From the NCBI GenBank assembly GCA_018604165.1, contig CP075895.1, positions 62,001 through 126,000 on the forward strand: a DNA stretch of 64,000 nucleotides, written 5' to 3'. The translations under genes were made by a program, and so were the position numbers. Shown here in pieces: positions 1-9,239 of this stretch. Below the pieces are notes generated by a model. It saw only the letters and a list, made by a program, of their open reading frames with translations, searched no databases and was not told the DNA's origin. This stretch comes from Chitinophagaceae bacterium LGM1 (GTDB lineage: Bacteria; Bacteroidota; Bacteroidia; Chitinophagales; Chitinophagaceae). Each line of letters begins with the position of its first letter. Within the stretch, counting starts at the first letter, position 1.

Positions 1-3000
1 TTGCCGGCAGTTTTTGCAAGGGCAGGTTGTAGCTTGCCTGAAAATCCTGTGTGTATCCTGTATTACGACCAAAAGTGCCTATCTCATTCCAGAGGCTGTC
101 TCTTTTAGCATCATTATCAATACGGCCGTACGGCTCGTCTATACGCGAATTGTTGGTGGCGCGATAACTGAAAGATAGCGAACGTGTCAACTCCCAACGC
201 AGTTCGTACTGCCTCATCCACGTGAAATTTTTGAAGTAGGTAGGTTGTATTGCAATCGGCCCGTCAGAAATATTACGGACAAGGGTTTCGTTCATAATCT
301 TGTTCAGATCTGTACGGAAGGTGAAGTTTGATGGCAACAAATTTACATTAAAATCTTTAATGAGAGATAACCATTTAGATTTTGATTTGATAGCATGTTT
401 AAATGGTTCTATAGATTTTGATTTGATGTTGTAAGCGTAACCCAAACCTATTCGATGGTTTAATAATTCATCTGACTGAATAATAGGGTTTCTTTTAAAT
501 TGCCTGTTGTATGCATAGCTGACATCGAAGTTCTTTACACTCCATGGCATTACATTCGCGCTTTGTTTTTCAGGATTGCCAAGTATACGTACGTTTGAGA
601 AATTGACACTGGTAATAGAAGTATAATCCTGTGCTATTTTGCGCATTGAGTCACGTTCAGCAGCGTCACGTGCTGTATTTAGTTTGTCTTTGTATTTAAC
701 ATCCAAATCGTACGGGTCGTACTGCGGGTTACTTACATTTTCTGAATATCCGACAAACACAGGCAGCTGTACACCCCACTTGCGTGGCATCATCTTACCC
801 ATATTCAGGTTAGTAGATGCATTGTATTGATAGTAGTTATCCCTGAAACGTTGGTTCAGCTTCTGGTCTATATTACCATACCCGTTTGTATGCATACTGC
901 CACCGAGATTTACGGAGCCGAGATCTGCCAATTGAATGGCTACTTTACCAGATGCTGCGTAGCCGGGGGTTTCATTAAGCCCTACAAGGCGCATTTCATT
1001 AAACCATATTTCACCGCATTTAGGCAGCCCGTCATCGCTTGGTGTTTGATTGCTTTTCTTAGGATTCGTAATGCCCAACAGTATGGTTTTAGCATCGCCA
1101 ATGTTTGGATTGCCCACAACGGTTATCAAATTGCCTTTGCTATTGGTTGTAGTATATGGAATGAATGCGGCTACACCTTTGGTATTTCGCTCTGTTTTAG
1201 CCTTAACCAAATCATCGAGTATCAAATCCATTCTGTTGCTTTCTGGCCATACTTCTCCGGCATCTGCAATACCTGGTGTAGTTATCTTCAATGGCATCTG
1301 GTATTCGTAGTAGTTGTTGGTAAAATCGCTACCAATGCGCACTACAGCCCTTACATCTCCATCTCTTAATGGTTGTTGCCCTACGCGCGACTCTGCATGT
1401 ATAAACATACGCAAGCCTTTGAACTGACGCATATCAACCCCTACTTCTTTAAACACAGCCCGGGTATCTCCGTCTTTCAGGTTACACACCTGTAATGATA
1501 GTGACTGCTCGTTTAGCTGAACACTCTGTCCTGTACCCACATTTGCTTGTTGGCGGTTTACGCCGGGTGGTATTACGTATGGTACAGGTTGCCTGTCGCT
1601 ATTTTCTTCAAAGCTTACTGACGTTACTGCAAAATCTACTGTGTTCAAGTCATCTGCCGGAATATTTTCTCCGGGATTTTGGAGAGAGAACATATAGCGA
1701 CGCCAATTATTACGTCCAAGTTCAAACCGTGCAAAACGCATGATAACACTATCCTGAAAACCATGTAGAAACATACGTATAAACCTGATAGAACGGAAGT
1801 CTGCAATGTTTCCTATTTTATTTGTGTATTCTGTAATAGGTATTTTAAACTGGTACCATGTCTCTTTGCTTATATTGCCGTTAGGCAATTTTACATCACT
1901 TTCCTGCTTGTTTACAAGATAGCCGGCACCTACTACCATATTGGGCTTAAAGTCTATCCGGTACTGATAATAATCTTCGCTTGTTGTTAGTGTATTATCC
2001 CTGTTTATATCTTCAGACTCGGGTATATTAGTGCCTGCGTTGGAGAAGGAAGAATTATCATTCACAGGCGAGTTGCCATGTGGGCCATTGAATTTTTTAT
2101 ACCTTGTCAGTACACTTGTTTGTGCATTGTCAAAATCACTACCTCTGAAGTATTTATAATCATCGCCCGAAGGGTCTCCCTGTACATCGCTTACAAAGCC
2201 TGCATTGGCTACTACTGTAGCGCTAACCGCTTGCAGGTACTGAGCGAAAAATTGTTTTTCTTCTTCATTATCCAAGCCATCATAACCAACATCCTGCACA
2301 GAACGTGCTTCTAAATTATTATCAAATGCCCTTGTAACTTGCTGTGTAAGCTGTGGAGAGTATCCCCAGTTTGACCGATTGAGCTGTGTAACATTTTTAG
2401 GAAACATGATGCCATTCTCAAAGAAACGGCGACTATCTTTTAATACATCTTCAGACACATTACCCAGATTGATGTACAATGACCCCCCTTCTGCACTTGG
2501 ATTATTAATAAAAGGATCCATTACCCAAAACTCAATAAACTCAACGTTTGATTGTTCAAAGTCACTATTATCAATAGGGCGCATGATGCCCGCCCATTTG
2601 TCTTTAGGGTTTTTCAGTTTACCATCTGGCTCTAACATGCTTGCATCAAAATTGTAAGCCCCTCTTTCCCTTGGGTAGTAACCCAAATCGAGTGTTGATA
2701 ATGCACCTTGCAATATTTGGTTAGTACGCTGAGGGAAAACATCGGTTTGCTGCACTAAGCGTATGTAGTGCTGCATGGGGTCTTTCTTTATATATTCAGG
2801 CACACCTGTGTTTGGTTCTATCAGCGATGGCTCCAGGAAATACCATGCTAATTTTGCCCTATTGCGACCATACAACAAATCATTGTCTTTATCTGCTTCG
2901 GGAAACAAGACTTTGCCATTTTTATCTAATGCGCCTACAGGCGTACTGGATAATGTCCATGCATTCGCAGGAAATTTTAAGTCATATGATGTACGTGTGC

Positions 3001-5527
3001 CTTCAAAATCATCAATATATACGCTACCCTCTGGGTCTAATGCATTTATCTGTCGTGAGTGACCTGGGAACAATCCCGCTACCTCTCCGTTGACGCTTAT
3101 GAGCGATGGTGCGGTAGTAGCATATAACGGCAATTTATCAAGTGCGCGGGTAATGCCTGGAGCCTCGCCTTGATAGTTCGCATCTAAACCTAATACAGTA
3201 TTTTTTATGGGGTCTTCGCCTACAACTGTTTTTTGTGTAAAAGGGCGTTCTGTCAGTCGCATAAATGTACCCCCTACATTCAGTTTGTTGTTGACAAAAT
3301 ATTCAAAACGCGCACCCATAAAGTTTTGCTGCTGAAAACCGAATGTTGCATTGTCTTCATATTGCACATTGATAGGGATACCGGAATTTAGAATACCTGT
3401 GTTTAATATTTTGAGCCTGCCTAGCCCGTAGTCTATCTGATAGTCTACGTTTTCTGTGAGTCTTTGCCCGCCTGCAGTTACTGACACAGAACCTTGTGGT
3501 ATATTGAACCCACCTAAAAATATTTCGGAAGATGAGGATGATTTATACGAGCCTTTGATAACGTACCTGTTGTTTTGCTGAAACTGGCGTGCAATAGTTT
3601 TTGTAGAATCGTATAATATACGATACAAGTATTTCCTTTCCAGCTGAGATGAGTTACCGATAGCAGGTTTCAGGTCATTACCAAATGGTTCCAGCACAGG
3701 GAAAATAATTTTACCCTGTTGTGTGTTAATAGTCACGCCTTCTACAAAGTCGAATATACCATCGGGAGCAGGGTCGTTCTGAATATTCAACCTATCAAGG
3801 TTCAGCAAAGTGATTAACGGTTCGCCAGCACGTACCCCTTCAGGTATATAACGTTTTTCGCCGCCGCCGGGGTCTTGGTACAATACGTTCAGCCTGAATT
3901 CTTCTTTAGACACACCCAAACCACCCAGCGCGTACACGTTCTTCATCATCAGTTGCCATATAGGCAATGTGGGTGTATTGGCAGTACCTTTCAGTAGTTT
4001 CAGAAATATCACCCGCTGGTCTGATACGTTTGTGTTTTGGTTATTGGGTAATGGTGGCAAGTCTTCTGCAAACTCACCTACCTGATATACCCTGCCATTG
4101 TATGTATAACGATACGCTACTGCAAGCATATCATCAGGGTTCAATTGTGTATTAAGCGATAAATAGCCCAGTTGTGGATTGAAGGAATACTCTGAAGGAT
4201 TCAATTTGCGGGCTACAACATCTGTAAAGTCTCTGCCAAGCGAAAGGCCTAATGCTTTTACAGCACCCGTTGCACCCGTGGGTGTTCTTGATGCAGGGTT
4301 TTGCTGCAGTTGTGTATACAGGCTATTTGCATAGTTGTCTGGCAGCCCGAAAGGTATAGGCTTTGCTGCGGGCAATAAAGTTGGTTGATGGGGACTTCCT
4401 TCTCCAAGATCCATAAAACCATATACAGTACGCACACCCTCTACTGCACCAGTACGGTTGGTAACCCATACTTCTATTTTATTTATCGTAACCTGTGAGT
4501 TAATGATAGGGAAATTCTGTAATGCTTTATTGTAATTTTTATAGAAATATTGTGCCAGTAGAAAGTGTCTGTTTTCTTCATAATCATCTGCCTTTATTGC
4601 AAACTGTTGTGTTTGTGCACCCCCTTGTATAGTAAGGCTCTGGCGTTTGGAGCGTTGTTGCGACACAACACCTGTAACCCACAACCTACCGAATTGTAAT
4701 TGTGTTTTAAGCCCGAAGAGTGATTGTACGCCACTAATGAGCGAACTGCGCAGTGGGAAACTGATATTACCTGCCTCTATTTTTTTAATTATCTCATCCT
4801 CTTTACCGGTGTATTCAAGACGCTGTATATTCTGATAATCGAAAGTTGCTTTTGTATTGTTACTGATATTCAGTTTCAGCTTATCGCCCACTGTTGCAAG
4901 CAGATTAATGTTCATCTGCAGGTCAAAATCAAAGACACCATACTTCTGTGCACGCTGCGGCAAGGTTGGGTTTTTAATATTTTGCCAATTCCCGCCAAAT
5001 GTAACGTCCACATTACCCTGTGGGCGAACGGATATTGTGTTGCCACCAAATATCCTGTCAAACAGGCCTTCGCGATACATCGTAGGCAATTGTGGTTTTT
5101 GGTTGAAGAGGGATAAGGCATCCATCCTGCGTTTCCAATAGGCTTCTTCGTCTTTCTTTGCCTGATACTTTTGATATTCATCAAAAGTCATGAAGGTGGG
5201 ATTGCGCAGATACCTGTCGCTCAGTTTCTCGCTGAATTCGTACGTTTTATCCTCAGGGTTATAGTCAACAGATTGTTTGACGTTTGAGGGTTCTTTAAGG
5301 TCTATGCTAGATGGATTTCTGTCGCGTGGTTCGCCAGTATGATCGTACACAGGAAATTTGAGAGAAGTATCTCTGTTAGATGTATTTTTTGCAGTAGAGT
5401 CATCGGCGGGTTCAGGTGTTTCATAGTCAAAATCAATAGCATATCCACGCGCAGCGGCATTTGCTATTGCAACTACCAATGCAATGAAAACTATTAACTT
5501 ATATCCTAAATAACTCTTTCGCTTCAA
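1..5527 (-). CDS. sprA: Cell-surface translocon protein SprA (type IX secretion), C-terminus cut by window edge
   Basis: SprA (Sov in Porphyromonas) forms the very large outer-membrane beta-barrel through which type IX secretion substrates leave the cell. I translated the minus strand from a TTG at 5527. It opens with KRKSY, a hydrophobic stretch IVFIALVVAIANA and a small-residue cleavage region, that is a signal peptide, and stays open for 1842 codons to the window edge. Family proteins are about 2400 residues, so the last quarter is missing. Hallmarks seen include VYGFMDLGE near residue 370 and a YSFNPQLGYLSLN-type repeat nearby. No in-frame ATG lies between the ruvA stop and this TTG, so TTG is the likely start. 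It lies 21 nt downstream of ruvA and is probably cotranscribed with it; ruvA-sprA adjacency is common in Bacteroidota. Identity is near certain; the exact start is less so. Confidence 0.93.
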   Translation of the reverse strand, partial: MKRKSYLGYKLIVFIALVVAIANAAARGYAIDFDYETPEPADDSTAKNTSNRDTSLKFPVYDHTGEPRDRNPSSIDLKEPSNVKQSVDYNPEDKTYEFSEKLSDRYLRNPTFMTFDEYQKYQAKKDEEAYWKRRMDALSLFNQKPQLPTMYREGLFDRIFGGNTISVRPQGNVDVTFGGNWQNIKNPTLPQRAQKYGVFDFDLQMNINLLATVGDKLKLNISNNTKATFDYQNIQRLEYTGKEDEIIKKIEAGNISFPLRSSLISGVQSLFGLKTQLQFGRLWVTGVVSQQRSKRQSLTIQGGAQTQQFAIKADDYEENRHFLLAQYFYKNYNKALQNFPIINSQVTINKIEVWVTNRTGAVEGVRTVYGFMDLGEGSPHQPTLLPAAKPIPFGLPDNYANSLYTQLQQNPASRTPTGATGAVKALGLSLGRDFTDVVARKLNPSEYSFNPQLGYLSLNTQLNPDDMLAVAYRYTYNGRVYQVGEFAEDLPPLPNNQNTNVSDQRVIFLKLLKGTANTPTLPIWQLMMKNVYALGGLGVSKEEFRLNVLYQDPGGGEKRYIPEGVRAGEPLITLLNLDRLNIQNDPAPDGIFDFVEGVTINTQQGKIIFPVLEPFGNDLKPAIGNSSQLERKYLYRILYDSTKTIARQFQQNNRYVIKGSYKSSSSSEIFLGGFNIPQGSVSVTAGGQRLTENVDYQIDYGLGRLKILNTGILNSGIPINVQYEDNATFGFQQQNFMGARFEYFVNNKLNVGGTFMRLTERPFTQKTVVGEDPIKNTVLGLDANYQGEAPGITRALDKLPLYATTAPSLISVNGEVAGLFPGHSRQINALDPEGSVYIDDFEGTRTSYDLKFPANAWTLSSTPVGALDKNGKVLFPEADKDNDLLYGRNRAKLAWYFLEPSLIEPNTGVPEYIKKDPMQHYIRLVQQTDVFPQRTNQILQGALSTLDLGYYPRERGAYNFDASMLEPDGKLKNPKDKWAGIMRPIDNSDFEQSNVEFIEFWVMDPFINNPSAEGGSLYINLGNVSEDVLKDSRRFFENGIMFPKNVTQLNRSNWGYSPQLTQQVTRAFDNNLEARSVQDVGYDGLDNEEEKQFFAQYLQAVSATVVANAGFVSDVQGDPSGDDYKYFRGSDFDNAQTSVLTRYKKFNGPHGNSPVNDNSSFSNAGTNIPESEDINRDNTLTTSEDYYQYRIDFKPNMVVGAGYLVNKQESDVKLPNGNISKETWYQFKIPITEYTNKIGNIADFRSIRFIRMFLHGFQDSVIMRFARFELGRNNWRRYMFSLQNPGENIPADDLNTVDFAVTSVSFEENSDRQPVPYVIPPGVNRQQANVGTGQSVQLNEQSLSLQVCNLKDGDTRAVFKEVGVDMRQFKGLRMFIHAESRVGQQPLRDGDVRAVVRIGSDFTNNYYEYQMPLKITTPGIADAGEVWPESNRMDLILDDLVKAKTERNTKGVAAFIPYTTTNSKGNLITVVGNPNIGDAKTILLGITNPKKSNQTPSDDGLPKCGEIWFNEMRLVGLNETPGYAASGKVAIQLADLGSVNLGGSMHTNGYGNIDQKLNQRFRDNYYQYNASTNLNMGKMMPRKWGVQLPVFVGYSENVSNPQYDPYDLDVKYKDKLNTARDAAERDSMRKIAQDYTSITSVNFSNVRILGNPEKQSANVMPWSVKNFDVSYAYNRQFKRNPIIQSDELLNHRIGLGYAYNIKSKSIEPFKHAIKSKSKWLSLIKDFNVNLLPSNFTFRTDLNKIMNETLVRNISDGPIAIQPTYFKNFTWMRQYELRWELTRSLSFSYRATNNSRIDEPYGRIDNDAKRDSLWNEIGTFGRNTGYTQDFQASYNLPLQKLPA

Positions 5528-5548
5528 ACCAATTTTTTCGCTTTGGGG

Positions 5549-6127
5549 TTATAGCAGTTTTAATGCCTGTTTTATCAAATCTTCTACCGATAGTGAAGGG
5601 GCATCTTTTACCTTGCCTATAGCGGCTTCCGCAACACTTTTGCTGATACCAAGATTTACTAATGCAAATAACGCATCTTCCGCTATAGTATTGTGTTTGG
5701 GCACTGTCAAATCGGGGTTATTTTTTTCGATTTGCAACTTGCCTTTTAACTCCAGAATAATACGTTGAGCCGTTTTGGCGCCTATACCCTTTACTTTCTC
5801 TAAACTGCGGCTATCTTCAGCGGCAATAATGCGCTCCAATTCTCCCGGTGTTAGGGACGATAAAATGATGCGGGCTGTAGCAGCACCTACCCCGTTAATA
5901 CCTAATAGCAGCCTGAAAGCTCCTCGTTCTGTTTCATCAGCAAAGCCATAAAGTACCCATGCATCTTCACGTATCTGCAAGTGGGTAAATAATCTGCAGT
6001 GTGTTGCTGCTTGCAGCTTTGAATAGGTCTGCACTGTTATATTTACTTCATAGCCTATACCGCCTACCGCTATATGTAGTAGCGAAGGAGATTTATAAAT
6101 AATATCGCCATCTATAAAAGCATACAT
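5549..6127 (-). CDS. ruvA: Holliday junction branch migration complex subunit RuvA
   Basis: RuvA binds four-way DNA junctions as a tetramer and loads the RuvB motor during recombinational repair. The 192-residue protein has the standard three parts: an OB-fold domain (residues 1-62, starting MYAFIDGDI), tandem helix-hairpin-helix motifs (LLGINGVGAATARIIL and VKGIGAKTAQRIILELKGK, about residues 75-130), and a C-terminal RuvB-contacting domain after a variable linker (about 145-192). Length and motifs are typical of the family. The start ATG is the first methionine and matches the conserved N-terminus. It lies directly upstream of sprA on the same strand with a 21-nt spacer. Confidence 0.97.
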   Translation of the reverse strand: MYAFIDGDIIYKSPSLLHIAVGGIGYEVNITVQTYSKLQAATHCRLFTHLQIREDAWVLYGFADETERGAFRLLLGINGVGAATARIILSSLTPGELERIIAAEDSRSLEKVKGIGAKTAQRIILELKGKLQIEKNNPDLTVPKHNTIAEDALFALVNLGISKSVAEAAIGKVKDAPSLSVEDLIKQALKLL

Positions 6128-6157
6128 AGTTTGGGGGGATGCTTTTGTTATTTACCT

Positions 6158-6190
6158 GAAAAAAAGAGCGGTATGTAAACACACCGCTCT
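6158..6190 (-). terminator. Intrinsic terminator of the PorG-like gene
   Basis: An 8-bp stem (AGAGCGGT at 6165-6172 pairing with ACCGCTCT at 6183-6190) is followed, on the minus strand, by a run of T (CTTTTTTTC). It ends the 6215-7192 gene before ruvA begins, so ruvA-sprA probably has its own promoter or relies on read-through. Confidence 0.75.
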
Positions 6191-6214
6191 GTAAATTAAG
6201 TATATGTTTTGAAT

Positions 6215-7192
6215 CTAGAACCACCAAGGTATCTTATTGCTATTGAATTTATATATAAGCATCAAAGATACAGATGAGTAGCTGTCTTTGTTTTCGTTAT
6301 TTCCTCTTTTAGTCCATGCTTGCTGTTTAGCACCTGGCTGCACTGCCCAAGACTTATCATACATCTCTTTGGCAACTGCTGCTTTTTCGGGGGTAAGATA
6401 TCTTTCCAGATATTCTTCGCTTACATAATCGCCACTTACATTATCCAACCTGTCTGTAAATGTAACGCGATACAGGTATTCAATACCCCAAGCCATTTTT
6501 TCATTAATATCAAAGCGCAAACCGATACCAGCCGGTACGTTTACCTGCCAGAATTTGGTTTTCATAGCATAACCTGGTGTTGGGTCTGTTTTTTCAAAAC
6601 CTTCGCCTTCCAAGCCCAAATCTCCTACATACACCCATTTTTCGGCACGGGTAGCACGGTCTATAAATGTGCTGTATGGACGATAGTTGAATACGCCTAC
6701 ACCTGCCGTAAAATATGGTTGCCAGCGACGGCGTGCAGCACCAGATTCTGAATTACTACGGAACGGAAACAATTCCAACTGGAATGTACCTTCCCAAATA
6801 TTTGCTTTGATATCCTGATTACGTAGGTAACGCTGGAACGCATCTGCTTCAACAGACGATGCTGTTTTAGCTTTCTTTTCGTTCCATGCATCCGTTGCGT
6901 ACAACGTACCATAGTTTACGCCCAAACGCGCTGCCAGCATAGGATGCGCCGTGAAGCGGCCAAACAGGCCACCCATGAAACACATCTTATCAAAATATTT
7001 TCCGTTTGTGTAATGGTCAACTAAACTCTGTGTACCCACATCGCCCCAAAGGTCTGTTGCGCCGAAGTTCATACCGATTGAAAAGCCGGGATGTTCTACA
7101 TACTCTCTCGGTATTGCAGGTTGTGCATATGCCGACAAAGAAGCAGCGCTAACGCATAAGGCAAAAAGGCTACGGACAATTTTTTTCCGCAT
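6215..7192 (-). CDS. Outer-membrane beta-barrel protein, DUF6089/PorG-like
   Basis: A 325-residue secreted protein with a clear signal peptide (MRKKIVRSLFALCVSAASLSAYAQ, cleavage after AYA-Q). The mature part alternates hydrophobic strands and ends with YSSVSLMLIYKFN, typical of an outer-membrane barrel. Segments such as FSIGMNFGATDLWGDVG, RNQDIKANIWEGTFQLELFPF and WQPYFTAGVGVFNYRP resemble the DUF6089 family, which includes the type IX secretion outer-membrane protein PorG. It is longer than typical PorG because of an extra C-terminal loop (about residues 265-305). Location next to ruvA-sprA fits a role in secretion, but that is inference; it could be an unrelated small porin-like barrel. 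Confidence 0.6.
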   Translation of the reverse strand: MRKKIVRSLFALCVSAASLSAYAQPAIPREYVEHPGFSIGMNFGATDLWGDVGTQSLVDHYTNGKYFDKMCFMGGLFGRFTAHPMLAARLGVNYGTLYATDAWNEKKAKTASSVEADAFQRYLRNQDIKANIWEGTFQLELFPFRSNSESGAARRRWQPYFTAGVGVFNYRPYSTFIDRATRAEKWVYVGDLGLEGEGFEKTDPTPGYAMKTKFWQVNVPAGIGLRFDINEKMAWGIEYLYRVTFTDRLDNVSGDYVSEEYLERYLTPEKAAVAKEMYDKSWAVQPGAKQQAWTKRGNNENKDSYSSVSLMLIYKFNSNKIPWWF

Positions 7193-7226
7193 TTTACTTC
7201 TGGTTTTAGCGTTGAAGATAATAAAA

Positions 7227-8006
7227 TTATTTTCCTTTAAAAATAGCTTTTCTTTTTTCTAAGAATGCCCCTGTACCTTCTTTCATGTCTTCAGTACTGA
7301 AACATTCGCCGAAACGCTTGATTTCATTGGTAAATCCGGCTGTTTCGCCCTTGGCAGCATCGTTTACACAAGCTATAACTTTTGCTATGGCAACAGGTGC
7401 TTTTGTGTGAATTTTTTGTAATATCTCCTTGGTTTTAGCCAAAAGTTCTGCCAAAGGGGCTATATGATTAACCAAACCTAAAGCTTTGGCCTCGTCTGCT
7501 CCTATCATATCAGCAGTCATCATCAACTCCATAGATTTACCCTTACCTATCAATTGAGTAAGGCGTTGTGTGCCACCATAACCAGGTATTAAGCCAAGAT
7601 TCACTTCAGGTTGGCCAAACTTTGCGTTTTCGCTGGCTATACGGAAGTGGCAAGACATCGCCAATTCGCAACCACCACCTAAAGCAAAACCATTTACGGC
7701 AGCTACAACAGGCTTAGGGCTGTTTTCTATTTTGTTAAATACAAGGTCTTGTCCTTTTTTAGCCAAAGCCGCTCCACCAGCAGCATCCAGACTGGTAAAC
7801 TCGCTGATGTCTGCACCTGCTACAAATGCTTTTTCGCCTGCACCAGTCAGTATCATGCTTTTAATATCGGCGTTGGTATATACTTCGTCCAGTACTTTGC
7901 CCAGTTCTTCTATTACGTCTTTGTTCAGGGCGTTCAGTTTGTCGGGGCGGTTGATGGTTACAACCAATGTGCCGTCTTGCAGGTCTGTCAATAATGTTTG
8001 GTACAT
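7227..8006 (-). CDS. Enoyl-CoA hydratase/isomerase (crotonase family)
   Basis: A 259-residue crotonase-fold protein, most likely hydrating short-chain trans-2-enoyl-CoA in fatty-acid or amino-acid degradation. The oxyanion-hole segment AFVAGADISEF (about 60-70) and both catalytic glutamates are present: E114 in GGGCELAMSCH and E134 in GQPEVNLGLIPGYGGTQRL. Length and motifs match true enoyl-CoA hydratases (and 3-hydroxybutyryl-CoA dehydratases) rather than isomerases lacking a glutamate. It follows the B12-binding mutase subunit by about 40 nt on the same strand, so both probably belong to one acyl-CoA operon. Exact chain-length specificity cannot be read from sequence. Confidence 0.92.
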   Translation of the reverse strand: MYQTLLTDLQDGTLVVTINRPDKLNALNKDVIEELGKVLDEVYTNADIKSMILTGAGEKAFVAGADISEFTSLDAAGGAALAKKGQDLVFNKIENSPKPVVAAVNGFALGGGCELAMSCHFRIASENAKFGQPEVNLGLIPGYGGTQRLTQLIGKGKSMELMMTADMIGADEAKALGLVNHIAPLAELLAKTKEILQKIHTKAPVAIAKVIACVNDAAKGETAGFTNEIKRFGECFSTEDMKEGTGAFLEKRKAIFKGK

Positions 8007-8047
8007 AAAAATGCTGTGCTGAAAAGTTTAAAATCTGTCTGTGTATA

Positions 8048-8473
8048 TTAGAATAAATCGGCGCGGTGTTCTTTCACCCAGCCTGTAATGTAGTTCGCAA
8101 TGTCTGCAGTAGGTGCGCCGGGGGCAAAGAGCTTGCCAACGCCTATGGCATTGAGTTGTGCCATATCTTCTTCGGGTATAATGCCGCCGCCCGTAAGCAG
8201 TACATTTCCCAACCCTTTCTCTTTCATAAGTTCCATCACTTTCGGGAAAACGGTATTGTGTGCGCCGCTGAGGATGCTGATGCCAATGGCATCCACATCT
8301 TCCTGCAAAGCAGTATTGACAACCATTTCGGGGGTTTGACGTAGACCGGTATATATCACTTCCATACCCGCATCGCGCAGGGCTGTAGCAATCACTTTAG
8401 CACCGCGGTCGTGGCCATCAAGCCCCACTTTCGCCACCAATACACGCACGGGGCGTTGCATCCTGTCTGTCAT
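8048..8473 (-). CDS. Cobalamin-binding protein, methylmalonyl-CoA mutase C-terminal-domain family
   Basis: A stand-alone 141-residue B12-binding domain, equivalent to the C-terminal domain of methylmalonyl-CoA mutase. The sequence [19 protein letters not shown] contains the DxHxxG motif whose histidine (H21) coordinates cobalt. The segments GISILSGAH and [13 protein letters not shown] are the other conserved nucleotide-tail contacts. The start is placed at 8473 (MTDRM), because codons upstream to 8524 show no family similarity; an ATG at 8461 is an alternative. The catalytic TIM-barrel subunit is not in this window, so it must act with a partner encoded elsewhere. It probably shares a transcript with the crotonase. 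Confidence 0.9.
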   Translation of the reverse strand: MTDRMQRPVRVLVAKVGLDGHDRGAKVIATALRDAGMEVIYTGLRQTPEMVVNTALQEDVDAIGISILSGAHNTVFPKVMELMKEKGLGNVLLTGGGIIPEEDMAQLNAIGVGKLFAPGAPTADIANYITGWVKEHRADLF

Positions 8474-8534
8474 ATTCCGTTTGAAAAAGCGGGTAAAAGT
8501 AATAAATGGCGGGGAAAGTAGCATTTCTTTTTCG

Positions 8535-8563
8535 CGTCATTGCAAGGAACGAAGCAATCTTGC
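8535..8563. repeat. REP-like dispersed repeat half-site at the island border
   Basis: The 29-nt segment starting CGTCATTGCAAGGAACG and ending GCAATCTTGC resembles a dispersed intergenic repeat I recognise from many Bacteroidota and other genomes (GTCATTGCGAGGAACGAAG type). Only one arm is present. It lies between the B12-subunit gene and the SIR2/hub pair, and its last base overlaps the TAG stop codon of the 8563-9237 gene. Family membership rests on memory of the motif, not on a search. Confidence 0.6.
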
Positions 8564-9237
8564 TATTGTTTAAATTCACTGGAAATAATATCATCATCAC
8601 CTAAAACAACTGGTACAGAAGAATGAATTTTATTTAAAATATCTTCTCTATTAGAAATAGTCATTACATCTCCCGAGTTAAAATCATATACCAAGTCATG
8701 TTCATAGCAAATAACGTTTATAAGAGATAACGCGGGAAAGCCTTTGAATGGGGTTAATGTAAAATCATTCGTAACATTACTATCAACTTCAATTTTTTCC
8801 TTTAAATCACATATTTCAAGCATTTCTGTCAGTATTTCCCTTAGACCATATTTATTTTTAAAGTCGTCATAATCTAAATTAATTTTTTGTAGATAATAAA
8901 AGGCACTAACACTATCGATACTGACATCTATTTTGGTTTTATCCAATTTGACTTTTACTGAGCTAATTATACCTTGATACATTTTAGATAAGTCTCCATC
9001 AATTTCTCCTGCATACACTTCGATTTCATCACCGGATTTCAGACTTATTAAAGTGTCATATTCTTTAGTTACCTCTAATTCGAATGTAGCTTTAGGTAGC
9101 GAACTTACGCTTTGTGATGTGCTGAAATTTTTTATTGGCTTTACTTCGTTATTACCAGTTTTATATTCTTGTTCTATAGTTATCAATTTATCTGTATTAG
9201 AATTAAAAATAACTTTTACTTTATGTTCCTTTTGCAT
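8563..9237 (-). CDS. Small protein resembling domains 1-2 of a phage baseplate hub (gp44/XkdQ/VgrG/late-control-D fold)
   Basis: A 224-residue protein with no signal peptide. The N-terminal part has the look of a tail-hub ring domain: an intact ISTxSVxxLPxATFELEV-like strand pair (residues about 37-57), SGDEIEVYAG, then MYQGIISSVKVKLDKTKIDVSIDSVSAFYYLQKI. A second part contains YGLREILTEMLEICDL, a TLTPFKGFPALSLINVICYE helix and LVYDFNSGDVMTISNRE, the arrangement seen in gp44/XkdQ/gpD hub proteins. It ends where the next hub domain would begin. It is translationally coupled to the SIR2 gene: the ATG at 9237 is 2 nt past the SIR2 stop, or a TTG at 9243 overlaps that stop. No other tail genes are nearby, so it is not part of a prophage. 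The function is unknown; a phage-sensing partner of the SIR2 protein is the inference. The fold call is by pattern recognition only. Confidence 0.6.
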   Translation of the reverse strand: MQKEHKVKVIFNSNTDKLITIEQEYKTGNNEVKPIKNFSTSQSVSSLPKATFELEVTKEYDTLISLKSGDEIEVYAGEIDGDLSKMYQGIISSVKVKLDKTKIDVSIDSVSAFYYLQKINLDYDDFKNKYGLREILTEMLEICDLKEKIEVDSNVTNDFTLTPFKGFPALSLINVICYEHDLVYDFNSGDVMTISNREDILNKIHSSVPVVLGDDDIISSEFKQ

Positions 9238-9239
9238 AC

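Noticed and set aside
639-5184. Many plus-strand and minus-strand open frames of 60-180 codons
   Set aside because: They overlap the sprA frame, show Cys/Tyr/His-rich composition typical of antisense translation, and have no recognisable motif.
7227-8476. Complete methylmalonyl-CoA mutase locus
   Set aside because: Only the small B12-binding subunit is present; no catalytic mutase domain or MeaB-type chaperone gene in the window.
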